A program made the position numbers and the translations under genes. This document shows, piece after piece, positions 27,311-36,872 of a stretch of DNA of 64,000 bases. Every line of letters starts with the position of its first letter. The first letter of the stretch is position 1. The notes beneath the pieces were generated by a model that saw nothing but the letters and a program-made list of their open reading frames with translations, made no database searches and was not told the origin of the DNA. Origin of the DNA: Kalmanozyma brasiliensis GHG001 (Eukaryota; Basidiomycota; Ustilaginomycetes; Ustilaginales); assembly GCF_000497045.1 (NCBI RefSeq), contig NW_015961959.1:1178001-1242000 (forward strand). The letters are read 5' to 3'.

Positions 27311-30229
27311 ATGACGAGTGCTCAAGACGGCGTCGCTGCGCCAACTGATGGCGCCACTTCGATGATCCGCGCTATCCCGACCCGGGATGTTCACCGCATC
27401 ACCAGCGGACAAGTCGTGCTCGACCTGCAGACTGCGGTCAAGGAGCTCATCGAGAACGCACTCGATGCCTCTGCCACCAACATTGCCATCCACTTTCGAG
27501 ACTACGGCGCCGACTCGTTCGAGGTGGTCGACAATGGCACCGGCATCGATCCTTCCAACTACACCTCTGTCGCCCTCAAACACTACACCAGCAAGCTCAG
27601 CTCCTTCTCTGATCTTGCTCTGGTGCGAACATTTGGATTTCGAGGCGAAGCGCTGTCGTCCTTGTGCGCTCTGGCCAAAGTGACGATCCACACAGCGACT
27701 TCAGAGCAAGCACCCATGGGCACCATCCTGCACTTTGCTCGATCGGGCAAGGTGGAAAGCGATACAGGCAGGGCGGCAAGACAGAGGGGCACCACCATCA
27801 CCATTGAAGGGCTCTTCAAGACGCTGCCGGTGCGAAGGAAAGAGTTCGAGAAGAACCTCAAGCGCGAGTACACCAAAGCACAGAACTTGCTCCAGGCGTA
27901 CGCGCTCGTCACCAAAGGAGTGCGATGGACGACGACAAATACCCCAGCAGGCGGTCGCAAGACTCCGCAGTTCAGCGTCAACTCGTCGAGCGCCGACAAC
28001 TATCTCACTGCCAACGTCTCGGCTCTCTTTGGTGCCAAGGTCGCTCCTACGCTGATGCCGCTCAACCTCGAGCTCACTTTTTCCGTCGCACGGTCTCGCG
28101 GCAGGCTCCTTCAAAGTGCAGCAGGAAGTGAAGACGGTGACGGCGACGGATCCACTGCACAGCGCGAGGAGACGTCCACCGTGAAGGTCGTCGGTCTGAT
28201 CAGCAAGCCAGTCTACGGGTCCGGTCGCACATCGTCCGATCGACAATTCTTCTACATCAATGGTCGGCCGTGGGAAGCCGGTCGGGTCAGTCGAGCCTTC
28301 AACGAGGTGTACAAGTCGTTCAACTCGAATCACTTTCCTTTTGTCATTGCCGACTTCAGGCTGCCGACAGACTCCTACGATGTCAATGTCAGCCCAGACA
28401 AGCGAACCATCTTCTTGCACGAAGAGAGCCGGCTCATCGAGAAGGTCAAGGAGGCCCTCGAGGAGCTCTTTGCGCCCAGCAGAGCCACATTTCTCGTCAA
28501 TGGAGCCAGCCATTCGCTCCGGAATGGGAGCGGCGTGACAAGCTTGAGTGCACAGTCCAAACTCAGCACGTTTCTCGGGAAGGCCGAGGAGCACCATGCA
28601 GCTGAAAACGAGAACGAGGACCTCGACTCTGCTGCGAACCACGGAGACGACCTCGAACAGGATAAAGACGAGCTCCGGGCGATCATGCAGCAGGACGAGG
28701 AAGCAGAAGAGGACGTCGAGCCTGTCGAACGAGCAAACGGCGATCAGGATGACCATGAGGTGCCACGAACACACCGCACCACCTCTGACAATCACCATCT
28801 CGAGTATCGCGAAGATTCGAACAGCCTTCCACCGATTCCACGCCGAGAGCGCGAGGAAGCTATGGACGAGGATGACAGCGAACCGGACGTGCCCGCGCCC
28901 CTCGCTCCCGAAGCAGATGCTCCAGATGCGAAGTCGTCAAAGCGCGATCACGGCGACATGTCTGATACTTCTCCCAGCAAAAAGCAGCGTCTCACAACAG
29001 CGTCGCCGTTGCATCAGAGAGACCGGCAGGACGCTGCCGACTCAAATCGATCGCGTGACCAAGCCAGGACTGTCTTGGCCTCGCTACGGACATTTGCGCT
29101 ACCTGGTACGGAGGTCGAAGGCGATTTACCCGTCTCGACTCGGATGGCGGCTAGCAATGACCACGACGAGTCCGGGTCAATGTCGGTGAATCCCGAAGCA
29201 ATGGATTCTTCGTCAGAGGACGAGCTGGCATCTGATCCGCCAGCGGTCGAGGCAGATGAGCTCGCCGAGGAGGAAGCTGATGAGCCTCTGTCCAACAAGC
29301 TGGCCGCGATGCACGAGGTCGCTGCGGATAGCGAGGGGCTCGTCGAGGAGGACGCAGTCCCATTCGACATGAGCCATCTCCAGGAAAGATTGCAAACGCG
29401 GAAGCTGGCCCTCTCCCTATCGGACGCAGAGCCCCGGTACCTTCCTCTGTCCGGAGACGAGGAGCTGCTTCAAGGTGCCGGCGTCGGCAATGCGGACGAG
29501 GCCCAAGTCGAGCGAGCCCTCTCTCGCGTGATCCACAAGCAGGACTTTTCCACCATGAATGTCATCGGCCAGTTCAACCTGGGCTTCATCATCGCCCGGC
29601 GTCGAACCCAACCCGACGCCTCCACCGACGAGATGGACGATCTCTTCATCGTCGACCAACACGCCTCGGATGAAAAGTTCAACTTCGAGACGCTTCAGCT
29701 TACGACACAGATTCGTTCGCAGAAGCTCATTGTGCCACGACCCCTCGAGCTGTCTGCGTCTGACGAGCTGGTTGCGATCGAGCACCAGGCGACGCTGCTC
29801 TCGAACGGCTTCGAGGTGGCCGTATCCGAAAGCGGACTTCCTGGGACCCGAGTCAAGCTGGTAGCTCAACCTATCAGCAAAGGTACCGTCTTTGGCGTCA
29901 AGGATCTCGAGGAGCTGTTGTATCTGCTCAGAGACACCACAGCAGGCTCGGAAGCAGCTCGAGGCATCCGATGTAGCCGGGCAAGGGCCATGTTTGCCAG
30001 CCGAGCCTGCCGGAAGTCGATCATGATCGGCACTGCCTTGAACAAGAGCAGGATGAGCGCCGTCCTCACCAACATGGGTACGATCGAACAGCCATGGAAT
30101 TGCCCACACGGACGTCCGACGATGCGTCACCTGGCATGCCTCAAGACGCTCGATGCCGCAGGACAAGGAGGCAAAAGGGAGGAGGATACGGAACCCACTT
30201 GGAATGAGGTTGCTCAACGTCTTCGATAG
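27311..30229 (+). CDS. PMS1: MutL-family mismatch repair protein PMS1
   Basis: This is a single exon of 972 residues. The N-terminal GHKL ATPase carries ELIENALDAS, DNGTGID and TFGFRGEALSSL, followed by the KTLPVRRKEF motif. A disordered, acidic linker covers about 420-740, with a KKQR basic patch near residue 560 that could act as a nuclear signal. The C-terminal dimerisation and endonuclease domain has the metal-binding motif DQHASDEKFNFE (Asp 782), fitting DQHA-X2-E-X4-E, then ACRKSIMIG and NCPHGRPTMRHL. These are the features of the latent nicking endonuclease of eukaryotic PMS1/PMS2, which pairs with MLH1. It lies head to head with REV3, another mutagenesis gene. Confidence 0.95.
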   Translation: MTSAQDGVAAPTDGATSMIRAIPTRDVHRITSGQVVLDLQTAVKELIENALDASATNIAIHFRDYGADSFEVVDNGTGIDPSNYTSVALKHYTSKLSSFSDLALVRTFGFRGEALSSLCALAKVTIHTATSEQAPMGTILHFARSGKVESDTGRAARQRGTTITIEGLFKTLPVRRKEFEKNLKREYTKAQNLLQAYALVTKGVRWTTTNTPAGGRKTPQFSVNSSSADNYLTANVSALFGAKVAPTLMPLNLELTFSVARSRGRLLQSAAGSEDGDGDGSTAQREETSTVKVVGLISKPVYGSGRTSSDRQFFYINGRPWEAGRVSRAFNEVYKSFNSNHFPFVIADFRLPTDSYDVNVSPDKRTIFLHEESRLIEKVKEALEELFAPSRATFLVNGASHSLRNGSGVTSLSAQSKLSTFLGKAEEHHAAENENEDLDSAANHGDDLEQDKDELRAIMQQDEEAEEDVEPVERANGDQDDHEVPRTHRTTSDNHHLEYREDSNSLPPIPRREREEAMDEDDSEPDVPAPLAPEADAPDAKSSKRDHGDMSDTSPSKKQRLTTASPLHQRDRQDAADSNRSRDQARTVLASLRTFALPGTEVEGDLPVSTRMAASNDHDESGSMSVNPEAMDSSSEDELASDPPAVEADELAEEEADEPLSNKLAAMHEVAADSEGLVEEDAVPFDMSHLQERLQTRKLALSLSDAEPRYLPLSGDEELLQGAGVGNADEAQVERALSRVIHKQDFSTMNVIGQFNLGFIIARRRTQPDASTDEMDDLFIVDQHASDEKFNFETLQLTTQIRSQKLIVPRPLELSASDELVAIEHQATLLSNGFEVAVSESGLPGTRVKLVAQPISKGTVFGVKDLEELLYLLRDTTAGSEAARGIRCSRARAMFASRACRKSIMIGTALNKSRMSAVLTNMGTIEQPWNCPHGRPTMRHLACLKTLDAAGQGGKREEDTEPTWNEVAQRLR

Positions 30230-30607
30230 CATCATGCCCAATCTCACATCACATGCCAAAAATGTCGTTATCTCAGGTGAGAACCCGAAAGAAAGGGTCC
30301 AGATTTGCGGGTCGCAGCAGCGCGTATCCGACCTTGCAGCCGCGGTGTGGCTTTTGGCTCGTGAAATCGCAAAAAGAAGCTCCAGATGGCAGTAGTTGGC
30401 ATCTCAACCCTGCAGTTGTTGCGAAGGCTCTCGTCAGGAGCAACAGCGTCTGATTCCATTGCGTTCCGCCTTTGGCCGAGTGTCATTCAGGCCAACGTCA
30501 GACGAGCTCGGCAGACTCAACCCAATCTGCCGTCATTCGCGTGTCGTGAACGTCTTTTCTTTCCGTCCACAACATATATCCCGACTCACCCTGTCGCAAC
30601 CGCCAAG
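30230..30607. other. intergenic, promoter of the coiled-coil gene
   Basis: This is the PMS1 3' flank and the next promoter, with CATATAT at 30573-30579 about 30 bp before the ATG. No gene is seen. Confidence 0.5.
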
Positions 30608-31099
30608 ATGACGACGATGAGCCATGCTGCCGTGCTCAGCATGCCACCGATAACGTCGGACGACTACGTGCTCGACCCGCGCAAATCGATGCCCGACTAC
30701 CGTCGCGAAATCTACGACCTGCTGCAATTTCTCGACGAGGAGCAAGACAAGATCGAGAAGCAACTCGCTCGTTTCTCAGCACCTGCGTCATCACAGAGAC
30801 ACCCCACACGACGCCGGGCCAGGCGCGAACAAGACGACGGATTCTCCGCCTCAGAGGATGAAGCAGACGACGACTTTGTGGTTGTTGAGGACGTCAATGC
30901 TGCGAGTCGCAAAAAGCAACTCCTGTCCCAATTGCAGCAGCTCTGGAGGACAAGAGACGCCCTGCGCAAACGAGCGAAGCAGCTCAACATCCGCATCGAC
31001 AGCTTGGTCCACGGCAAAGGGTCGGGTCTCATGAGCCTCGAGGACTTCTCGCACGATGATACCGATTTCAATGGCCACGATGATCACGACGAGCTCTGA
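30608..31099 (+). CDS. small acidic/coiled-coil protein, unknown
   Basis: This is 163 residues from ATG 30608, single exon. An N-terminal helix (PDYRREIYDLLQFLDEEQDK) is followed by a basic patch (RRRARREQ), an acidic run (SEDEADDDFVVVEDV) and a second helix (KKQLLSQLQQLWRTRDALRK). It ends in a very acidic tail (HDDTDFNGHDDHDEL). The architecture suggests a small structural or chaperone-like partner protein. I do not recognise a family. The C-terminal tetrapeptide HDEL looks like an ER-retention signal, but no signal peptide is present, so I do not treat it as functional. Confidence 0.65.
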   Translation: MTTMSHAAVLSMPPITSDDYVLDPRKSMPDYRREIYDLLQFLDEEQDKIEKQLARFSAPASSQRHPTRRRARREQDDGFSASEDEADDDFVVVEDVNAASRKKQLLSQLQQLWRTRDALRKRAKQLNIRIDSLVHGKGSGLMSLEDFSHDDTDFNGHDDHDEL

Positions 31100-31677
31100 G
31101 CCTCTCAGATCTCTCGGTCCCGGCTGTAAAGCCTTCGATCATGGCGGCACCATCGACGGTCGCTCCCTCCTTATCTCTCGTCGTGTTTTCATATAGATTT
31201 TCGTACCTCGTTTTTCGCATCGCATTATTTTTCGTTGGCTTTTTCCCTATAATTGATATCGTACATCTCTTAGGTTGCTGAGCACGATCGATATGGACTG
31301 GCTTGCACAGCGTACCTCGGACGTGCAAGCTGTTGACCGCAGCCAAGAGGCGATAGTGCGTTAGCTCGGAGCGCATATCCATGGATCTCGACAATATGGC
31401 CATGTGGTCGTGCATGTGATGCTTGGCATGCTCACAATGTGGTCTGACTTTTCGTTTTTGGAGGAGCAAAAATGGTCCGATTTCCGGTTGCTCAACCGGC
31501 GCGCGTGTTTCGTTCCTTCGGAATGAGCAAGAAGAAAGGACGAGAGCAACACTTCGACCCACATCCTCTCTTCCAACAACCACATCCTGGTGCTCATCAC
31601 AGTCTTTACGCGGTCTCCCTCGTCGTTCACCTCTCACCCTTCTTCTTTCCGCTCACCGACCCTGCTCTGTCTTCGCC
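31100..31677. other. intergenic, promoter of ERG2
   Basis: The left part is AT-rich (31170-31260), unusual for this window and probably a 3' UTR and terminator region. The right part is a CT-rich ERG2 leader. No gene is supported. Confidence 0.5.
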
Positions 31678-32489
31678 ATGGCCACCCATCGACCTCGCAG
31701 CAACAAGCCTGCAGCTGGCAGCGTCGCACCCAAACGCGGCTGGGTGGTGCTCTCTGCTCTCCTCGTCGGCTTCATCGCCCTCATCGCAGCGCTCGACTCG
31801 ATACGCTCGAGCTTCTACATCTTTGACAACAAGCAGATCTACCAAATCGCCTCGACCGCCGTCGCCAAGCATCCCGGCAATGCTACCGCCATCTTTGACG
31901 ACATCCTCAACGACCTCCGGGCCGACCCCAAGACCGCACCGTACATCAACAAGAACCACTTCAGCGTCGAGTCCGAGTGGATGTTCAACAATGCCGGTGG
32001 TGCGATGGGGAGCATGTTCATCATTCACGCTTCGGTGACCGAGTATCTGATCTTCTTTGGCACGCCTGTGGGCACCGAGGGTCACACGGGACGACACACG
32101 GTAAGCTCACCTTGGCCACTCAAGCGATCTCTGAAGGTTGTGACTGAATACTGATCATGAAATTGGATGCATTCTGTATGCAAACACAGGCCGACGACTA
32201 CTTCAACATCCTCACTGGCAACCAGTACGCCTTCCCGGCTGGAGCGCTCAAAGCAGAGCACTATCCCGCCGGATCGGTCCACCACCTCCGCCGCGGCACG
32301 GTCAAGCAGTACATGATGCCCGAGGACGGTTGCTGGGCGCTGGAGCTGGCGCAGGGTTGGATCCCACCCATGCTGCCTTTCGGTCTGGCAGACGTGCTCA
32401 GCTCGACGCTGGACCTGCCCACCTTTGGCATCACGGTCTGGATCACCGCGCGAGAGATGGTTGGTAACTTGCTCATTGGCAAGTTCTGA
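31678..32489 (+). CDS. ERG2: C-8 sterol isomerase ERG2
   Basis: Exon 1 (31678-32100), an intron (32101-32189; GTAAGC donor, ACACAG acceptor) and exon 2 (32190-32489) give 240 residues. A single N-terminal membrane helix ([19 protein letters not shown]) leads into the ERG2/sigma-1 receptor cupin-like domain. Its motifs include [37 protein letters not shown] and the second-exon segment [19 protein letters not shown]. Family knowledge: the ER enzyme shifts the C8 double bond of fecosterol-type sterols in ergosterol synthesis and is a morpholine-fungicide target. Length and domain order are normal. The gene converges on the rhodanese gene ending at 32584. Confidence 0.95.
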
Positions 32490-32583
32490 GCGTCCCTCGT
32501 CACCATATAGAGGGCATGCAGGCCACGACAAGAGACAGGTAGATGATCAATCCAGCGCCTGGCGCATATCCGTCGCAATGGCA

Positions 32584-33157
32584 TTAGAGCGGAATGGCGG
32601 ACAAGGACTTGCCATCCCACGGCTGACCCCTGGTCTCGAGTGTACGCTTGCCGTGCTTCTCGGTCCAGGCAATGACGCCGCCAGTGAGAATGAGGACCTG
32701 CTGCGCGATGCTCTGCTGTGCTTGCTCTTCCGATGCACCTGACTGAACGTGCATTTTGACGAGTGCATCGGCTACCCAACCGGCTGCCCGCGTGCCTCTG
32801 CCCTTGCTCGAATTGCAGTGGAACACTAGCTTCGGCACCGTCGAGAGCATCGGTGCGAGGATTGGAAGTGTTGCTGGCAGTGTGTGAGCTGGCAGATTGA
32901 TTGCGCCGGGAAGGATGTACTGGACGAGCAAAGAGCTTAATTTGTCAGTAGGGGGCGAGCATGCTGTCTACGGTAGGCCTGCCACTCACGTCGCAGTCGG
33001 AGCGTCGTACGTCGACAACGACAAAGTCCTTTCCGGGCGTCTTGTCGGTGTACCAAGCAGTGAGCTCATCGACGCTAATGGCGCCTGGCTTGGTGCTGGG
33101 CTCGCCATACACCTTCCACCAATCGCTCGTGTTAATCGGATGCTCGTCTGTCGCCAT
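32584..33157 (-). CDS. CDC25/arsenate-reductase-like rhodanese phosphatase
   Basis: Exon 1 (33157-32990), an intron (32989-32920; GTGAGT donor, CCAG acceptor) and exon 2 (32919-32584) give 167 residues. Exon 1 carries ISVDELTAWY and DFVVVDVRRSDCD, the start of a rhodanese fold. Exon 2 has GAINLPAHT and the catalytic loop FHCNSSKGRGTR, a C-X5-R phosphatase/arsenate-reductase signature (Cys followed five residues later by Arg). This matches small CDC25-like fungal proteins (Ych1, Ibp1, Acr2 group). Arsenate reduction or protein-phosphatase activity are both possible. An in-frame upstream ATG at 33220 would add 21 residues; I chose the inner one because family members start close to the domain. 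Confidence 0.8.
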
Positions 33158-33477
33158 GTTTGGTGTATGCGCTGTGTCGAGATGGTTGTGGCCCGCAAAG
33201 GGGCACGAACTGATCTGCATCGAGGAAGATGGTGGTCAAACCTCGAACGACTTTCAAATTCCCGATCTGGCCGAGAGCGCCACCCGATTCGCGAATCAAG
33301 ACGTCAAGAAGATCTCGGATGTAGCGGTCTCGGCTTGGAACGCGTGGGCCGGTTGAAGCTCGGGCCAGCGGTGTTGGTTGCGGGGTAAACGCTTGCGCCG
33401 GTTCATCCTTCGACATTGTCTCTCTCGACATCAATACTTCACGTCACCATCATCGACTTGGGCAGACACAAAACAGG
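33158..33477. promoter_or_regulatory. divergent promoter, rhodanese phosphatase and enoyl-CoA hydratase genes
   Basis: This 320-bp gap lies between two divergent starts. It includes the alternative upstream ATG (33220) of the minus-strand gene. No other coding signal. Confidence 0.5.
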
Positions 33478-34809
33478 ATGCTGTCGCTAAGGCCAATCGC
33501 ATCCAGAGCGGGCCCCATCGTCACGCCGCTGCGATGTTCAGGCCCAGCTTTCTCCAGCCGTGCCCTTCGCAGCTACTCAACCTCTCCTGACCAGCTCGCG
33601 ACCCTGACACCGCTTTCGGACATCGCTTCATCCGAGCTCTCCTCGACCTCGCCCTACGACGAGCACATCTCCGTGCTCACCCTCAATCGTGCTCCTGCCA
33701 AGAACGCCATCTCCCGTGCGCTCCTCTCTGAAATGGACGAGCACATTTCGTCCCTCTTCACCTCACGCACGGTTCGCACGCTGCTGCTCCACTCTTCGGT
33801 ACCTGGCGCCTTCTGTGCGGGCGCGGACCTCAAGGAGCGCAAGGGGATGTCAAAACTGGAAGTGGATGCCTTCCTGCTCGGCCTTCGAAAGGTGTTCACG
33901 AATGTCTCGCGGCTGCCGATGCCGACGATCGCGTGTTTGGACGGACTGGCCATGGGGGGTGGGCTGGAGCTGGCGCTCACATGCGACCTGCGCATCGCCG
34001 GACCAGCAGCAACCAAGCTCGGACTCACAGAGACCAAGCTGGGGATCATCCCTGGAGCGGGCGGTACCAGCAGGATGACCAGGCTTGTCGGACCCGCAAG
34101 AGCGAAGGAGTTGATCTTCAGCGCCAAACTGGTCGACGCCGTCGAGGCGAGCAGGATCGGATTCGTCGATATCGTCGCCCAGGAAGGCGCGGGTACCGCT
34201 GCCTTTGAGAAGGGCGTACAGCTCGCAAGATCGTTTGCGAAGAATGGTAAGTTCAATGTTGCTCCCCCTCCTCCATCATCATCGTCGCTGTCTCGGCCGG
34301 ACTGGATGCTGTTCCCTTGTCGGGCGGAATTCGGAACCAGGCCTCGCTCGCTGTTCCGCTATTCCGCTCGTCGCAGTCGAATGGAGGAAGTCGACCAGGT
34401 CGTACGAGCTTGCTCGCATGCATGTTTTGGACCCCAGCTGGTCATGCGTGGGCGTCAGAAGTGCATACAGCACGCGGATGGCAGCCGGCACCCCTCACAC
34501 CAGGCTTTTGTTTGGAGGAGCAAAACTCCGCTTCGGCGTTGGAGGTGTCGATTCCGCAAGCGGCGATGGAAAAAAGGGAAGGGTCGAATTTTGAAGCAAC
34601 TCTAACATTCTTGTCTTTTTGTCTTTCGTGCAGGCCCACTCGCGATCCGAGCGGCAAAGCTGGCCATCGACAAGGGCGAGCAAATGGATCCTGAAACCGC
34701 ATTAGACTTTGAGAGACAGTGCTACGAGACGATCCTCGGTACACAGGACCGGCTAGAGGGGCTCAAGGCGTTTGCAGAGAAGCGCGAGCCGGTGTACCGC
34801 GGCGAGTAG
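33478..34809 (+). CDS. mitochondrial enoyl-CoA hydratase, methylglutaconyl-CoA hydratase (AUH) type
   Basis: Exon 1 (33478-34246) and exon 2 (34634-34809) are separated by a long 387-bp intron (GTAAGT donor, GTGCAG acceptor), giving 314 residues. The N-terminus is an Arg/Ser-rich mitochondrial targeting sequence (MLSLRPIASRAGPIVTPLR). The crotonase core shows FCAGADLKERKGMS, LDGLAMGGGLELAL, the catalytic-Glu region ETKLGIIPGAGGT, and RAKELIFSAK. The second exon supplies the trimerising tail DRLEGLKAFAEKREPVYRGE. The ADLKER and C-terminal RLEGL...KR patterns match AUH, the hydratase of leucine breakdown. A general short-chain enoyl-CoA hydratase is the alternative. Translation through the intron would stay open to 34605, giving a different tail. 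Confidence 0.88.
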
Positions 34810-36872
34810 ACGCTGTTGAAAATGCAAAGCTTATCGTGTTACACGATTGTGCGAGGCTGAATCGGGCACAGGTCAGCCGCTTGCCCGCAGCAAGTTGGTG
34901 AGATGGCGTGGCTGCAAGCTGTGTTCCAGACTTGACACTTTTTCAGATTGCGCTTAGCCTAGGCGCACCGCGCAGCAGAACCGAGAAAACAAACCGTCGG
35001 TGTTTGGCCAACGAGACTAGCTACTTAGACTGAAAAAGGAGCGATGGTGGTGAAACCCTCGTGTCTCACCATGGATGGCGCCCCGCTCGTTGATCAAATT
35101 GTCGCGATCGCCCTCTACACTGAGACGTCAGGTCGAGATAGGTCGAGAGGTCTGTGCAGACCAGAGCCATGCTACTCAAGCGCCGTCTGTCTCGCGTACA
35201 TCTGTACCAGAAGGGATCCTCTTTGTTGTCTGCACCAGACCGAGCTAGCCGCGCGCAAAGTTCGATCTCGCTATCTTGACAGGTTGTATTGAATTGGCAT
35301 TCAGCCCCGCTTCATAGCATGAAGCTGTACTCGGCCGACGACAGAGAGCACGAAGAGAGCCTTGCGACGACCCTGCATGCACGCAGAGCGCTTAGCGTTG
35401 GAGTGGAGATCCTAGCCAGCTCGAAATGCAGTTGACTGATGCCCGACGTCGATCCATCTCCAAATCCAAATTTGGCGTTCCGAAAGCGGCAAGCGGCGTG
35501 CAACAGTCAGCCCAGCGGGTCGCCGTGTCAAATTTAAAGATTGCCTTCCCATCGCCCCACACGACGCCCTGTCAAGACTGCTTTGGCCGTCAGTAGCTTT
35601 GAACATAAGTGCCTGCAGTCAAACAAGATCGAGGTGGTGATATCGGGCTCGGACCTGCCGCAACAGAGACAGGAGCTCTTGACTCAAGCAGTGTCGACAA
35701 GCGGATGGCCTATGCGTCCAAGGCAGCAGCCATGTTTCACGGCCTGCAACCCACGTCGGAAATTCCATTTGTTTAAAATTTGAAGCAAGTAAAATTCCAA
35801 CTCCGGAAGCAGCTAAAAAGGCGTCGCCCGGCTCTCGATTCCCGCCAAGGGTCTGCGGATCTCATCCGAAGCTGCAGTCATCAGCTTTGATTTTAGGCTT
35901 GTGCTTCTCTGCTGCCTCACTTTTTTTTTGGTTTTGTCTCCATGGCCTCCACCTCACTTTTTTGGCCTTTCACAACCGGCTGTCGGCACCATTCCGTAGC
36001 ACCCCGTGAGAAATGTGATAGCTTGAAAGGGTGATTGCGATGCTCCGAGAAGAGGCAAAGGCGGGAAGATCGAGCGCCTTTCGAGGCTGGCTCGGGTCTC
36101 GTGCTGCTGCAAATCTCGACTCGAGGCAGGCAGAGTCGCAAGGTTGCTCTGTGCGCTACTGAAGCGAGATGCGTGTGCGTGGCTTGAGGACGCCTCTTGC
36201 GCTTTTGACGTGAGCTCGTCTTCCCATATCCGTCGAAACGAGGCCAAACTGCCCTTGACCAGCCACCTTCATTCACCACTTGTCTCGAATCACGGCTTTT
36301 CACTCGCCTTCTCTCTTCCTTCTAGAAACAGCATCCTCAGCCGCCTCCTTTTCCCCCCTCAGCATCCTCACCATCCCTTCCCTCCGTCGCCGCGAGGTCC
36401 AGACCAGTCAGTCCATTCCGCGGCCCTCCGTTCGGCCCTCGAGCTGGTGTGCATATCGAGCGGCCGTGTCTCGCCTACGTCCAACAACGCAAGCCTCCCT
36501 CGAGCTCGCCCTTCTCCGCCCCTCATTGTGTCCTAGATACGGTTCTAGTCGGCAGTCGCATCTCCGCTTCCGTTCGCCCAGCCCATCTCGCTGCGCCTCG
36601 GCTCTGGTTCATGCGAAGGCGCCCAAAGTGGTTGATGCCTCCTGGCTCGAGCTGCTTCTTCTTGGCATTTGAGCTTCCCACGCTATCCTGAACTGCACTA
36701 GTGTGCCTTGCTCTGTTTGTGTACCTTCTGTTCGGCTCGTGTCTCAGTCGCCGATATCATCGGCTGCTATCGTGCTCACTCAGCTCTCAGCAGCTCCGAT
36801 TGCCGTGCTTGTTCCCTTCGCCCCTCCTCCGCTCGGCCTGGTCTAGAGACAGCCTACTATATATTCATCATC
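34810..36872. other. long intergenic region (2.06 kb) with CT-rich leader
   Basis: No supported gene. The right 600 bp (about 36280-36870) is strikingly pyrimidine-rich on the plus strand, which probably marks the 5' UTR and core promoter of the acyl-CoA ligase gene. A run of nine T lies at about 35922-35930. The left part shows no structure I can name. Confidence 0.5.

Noticed and set aside
30608..31099. C-terminal HDEL read as an ER-retention signal
   Set aside because: The protein has no signal peptide and the tail is simply part of a long acidic run.
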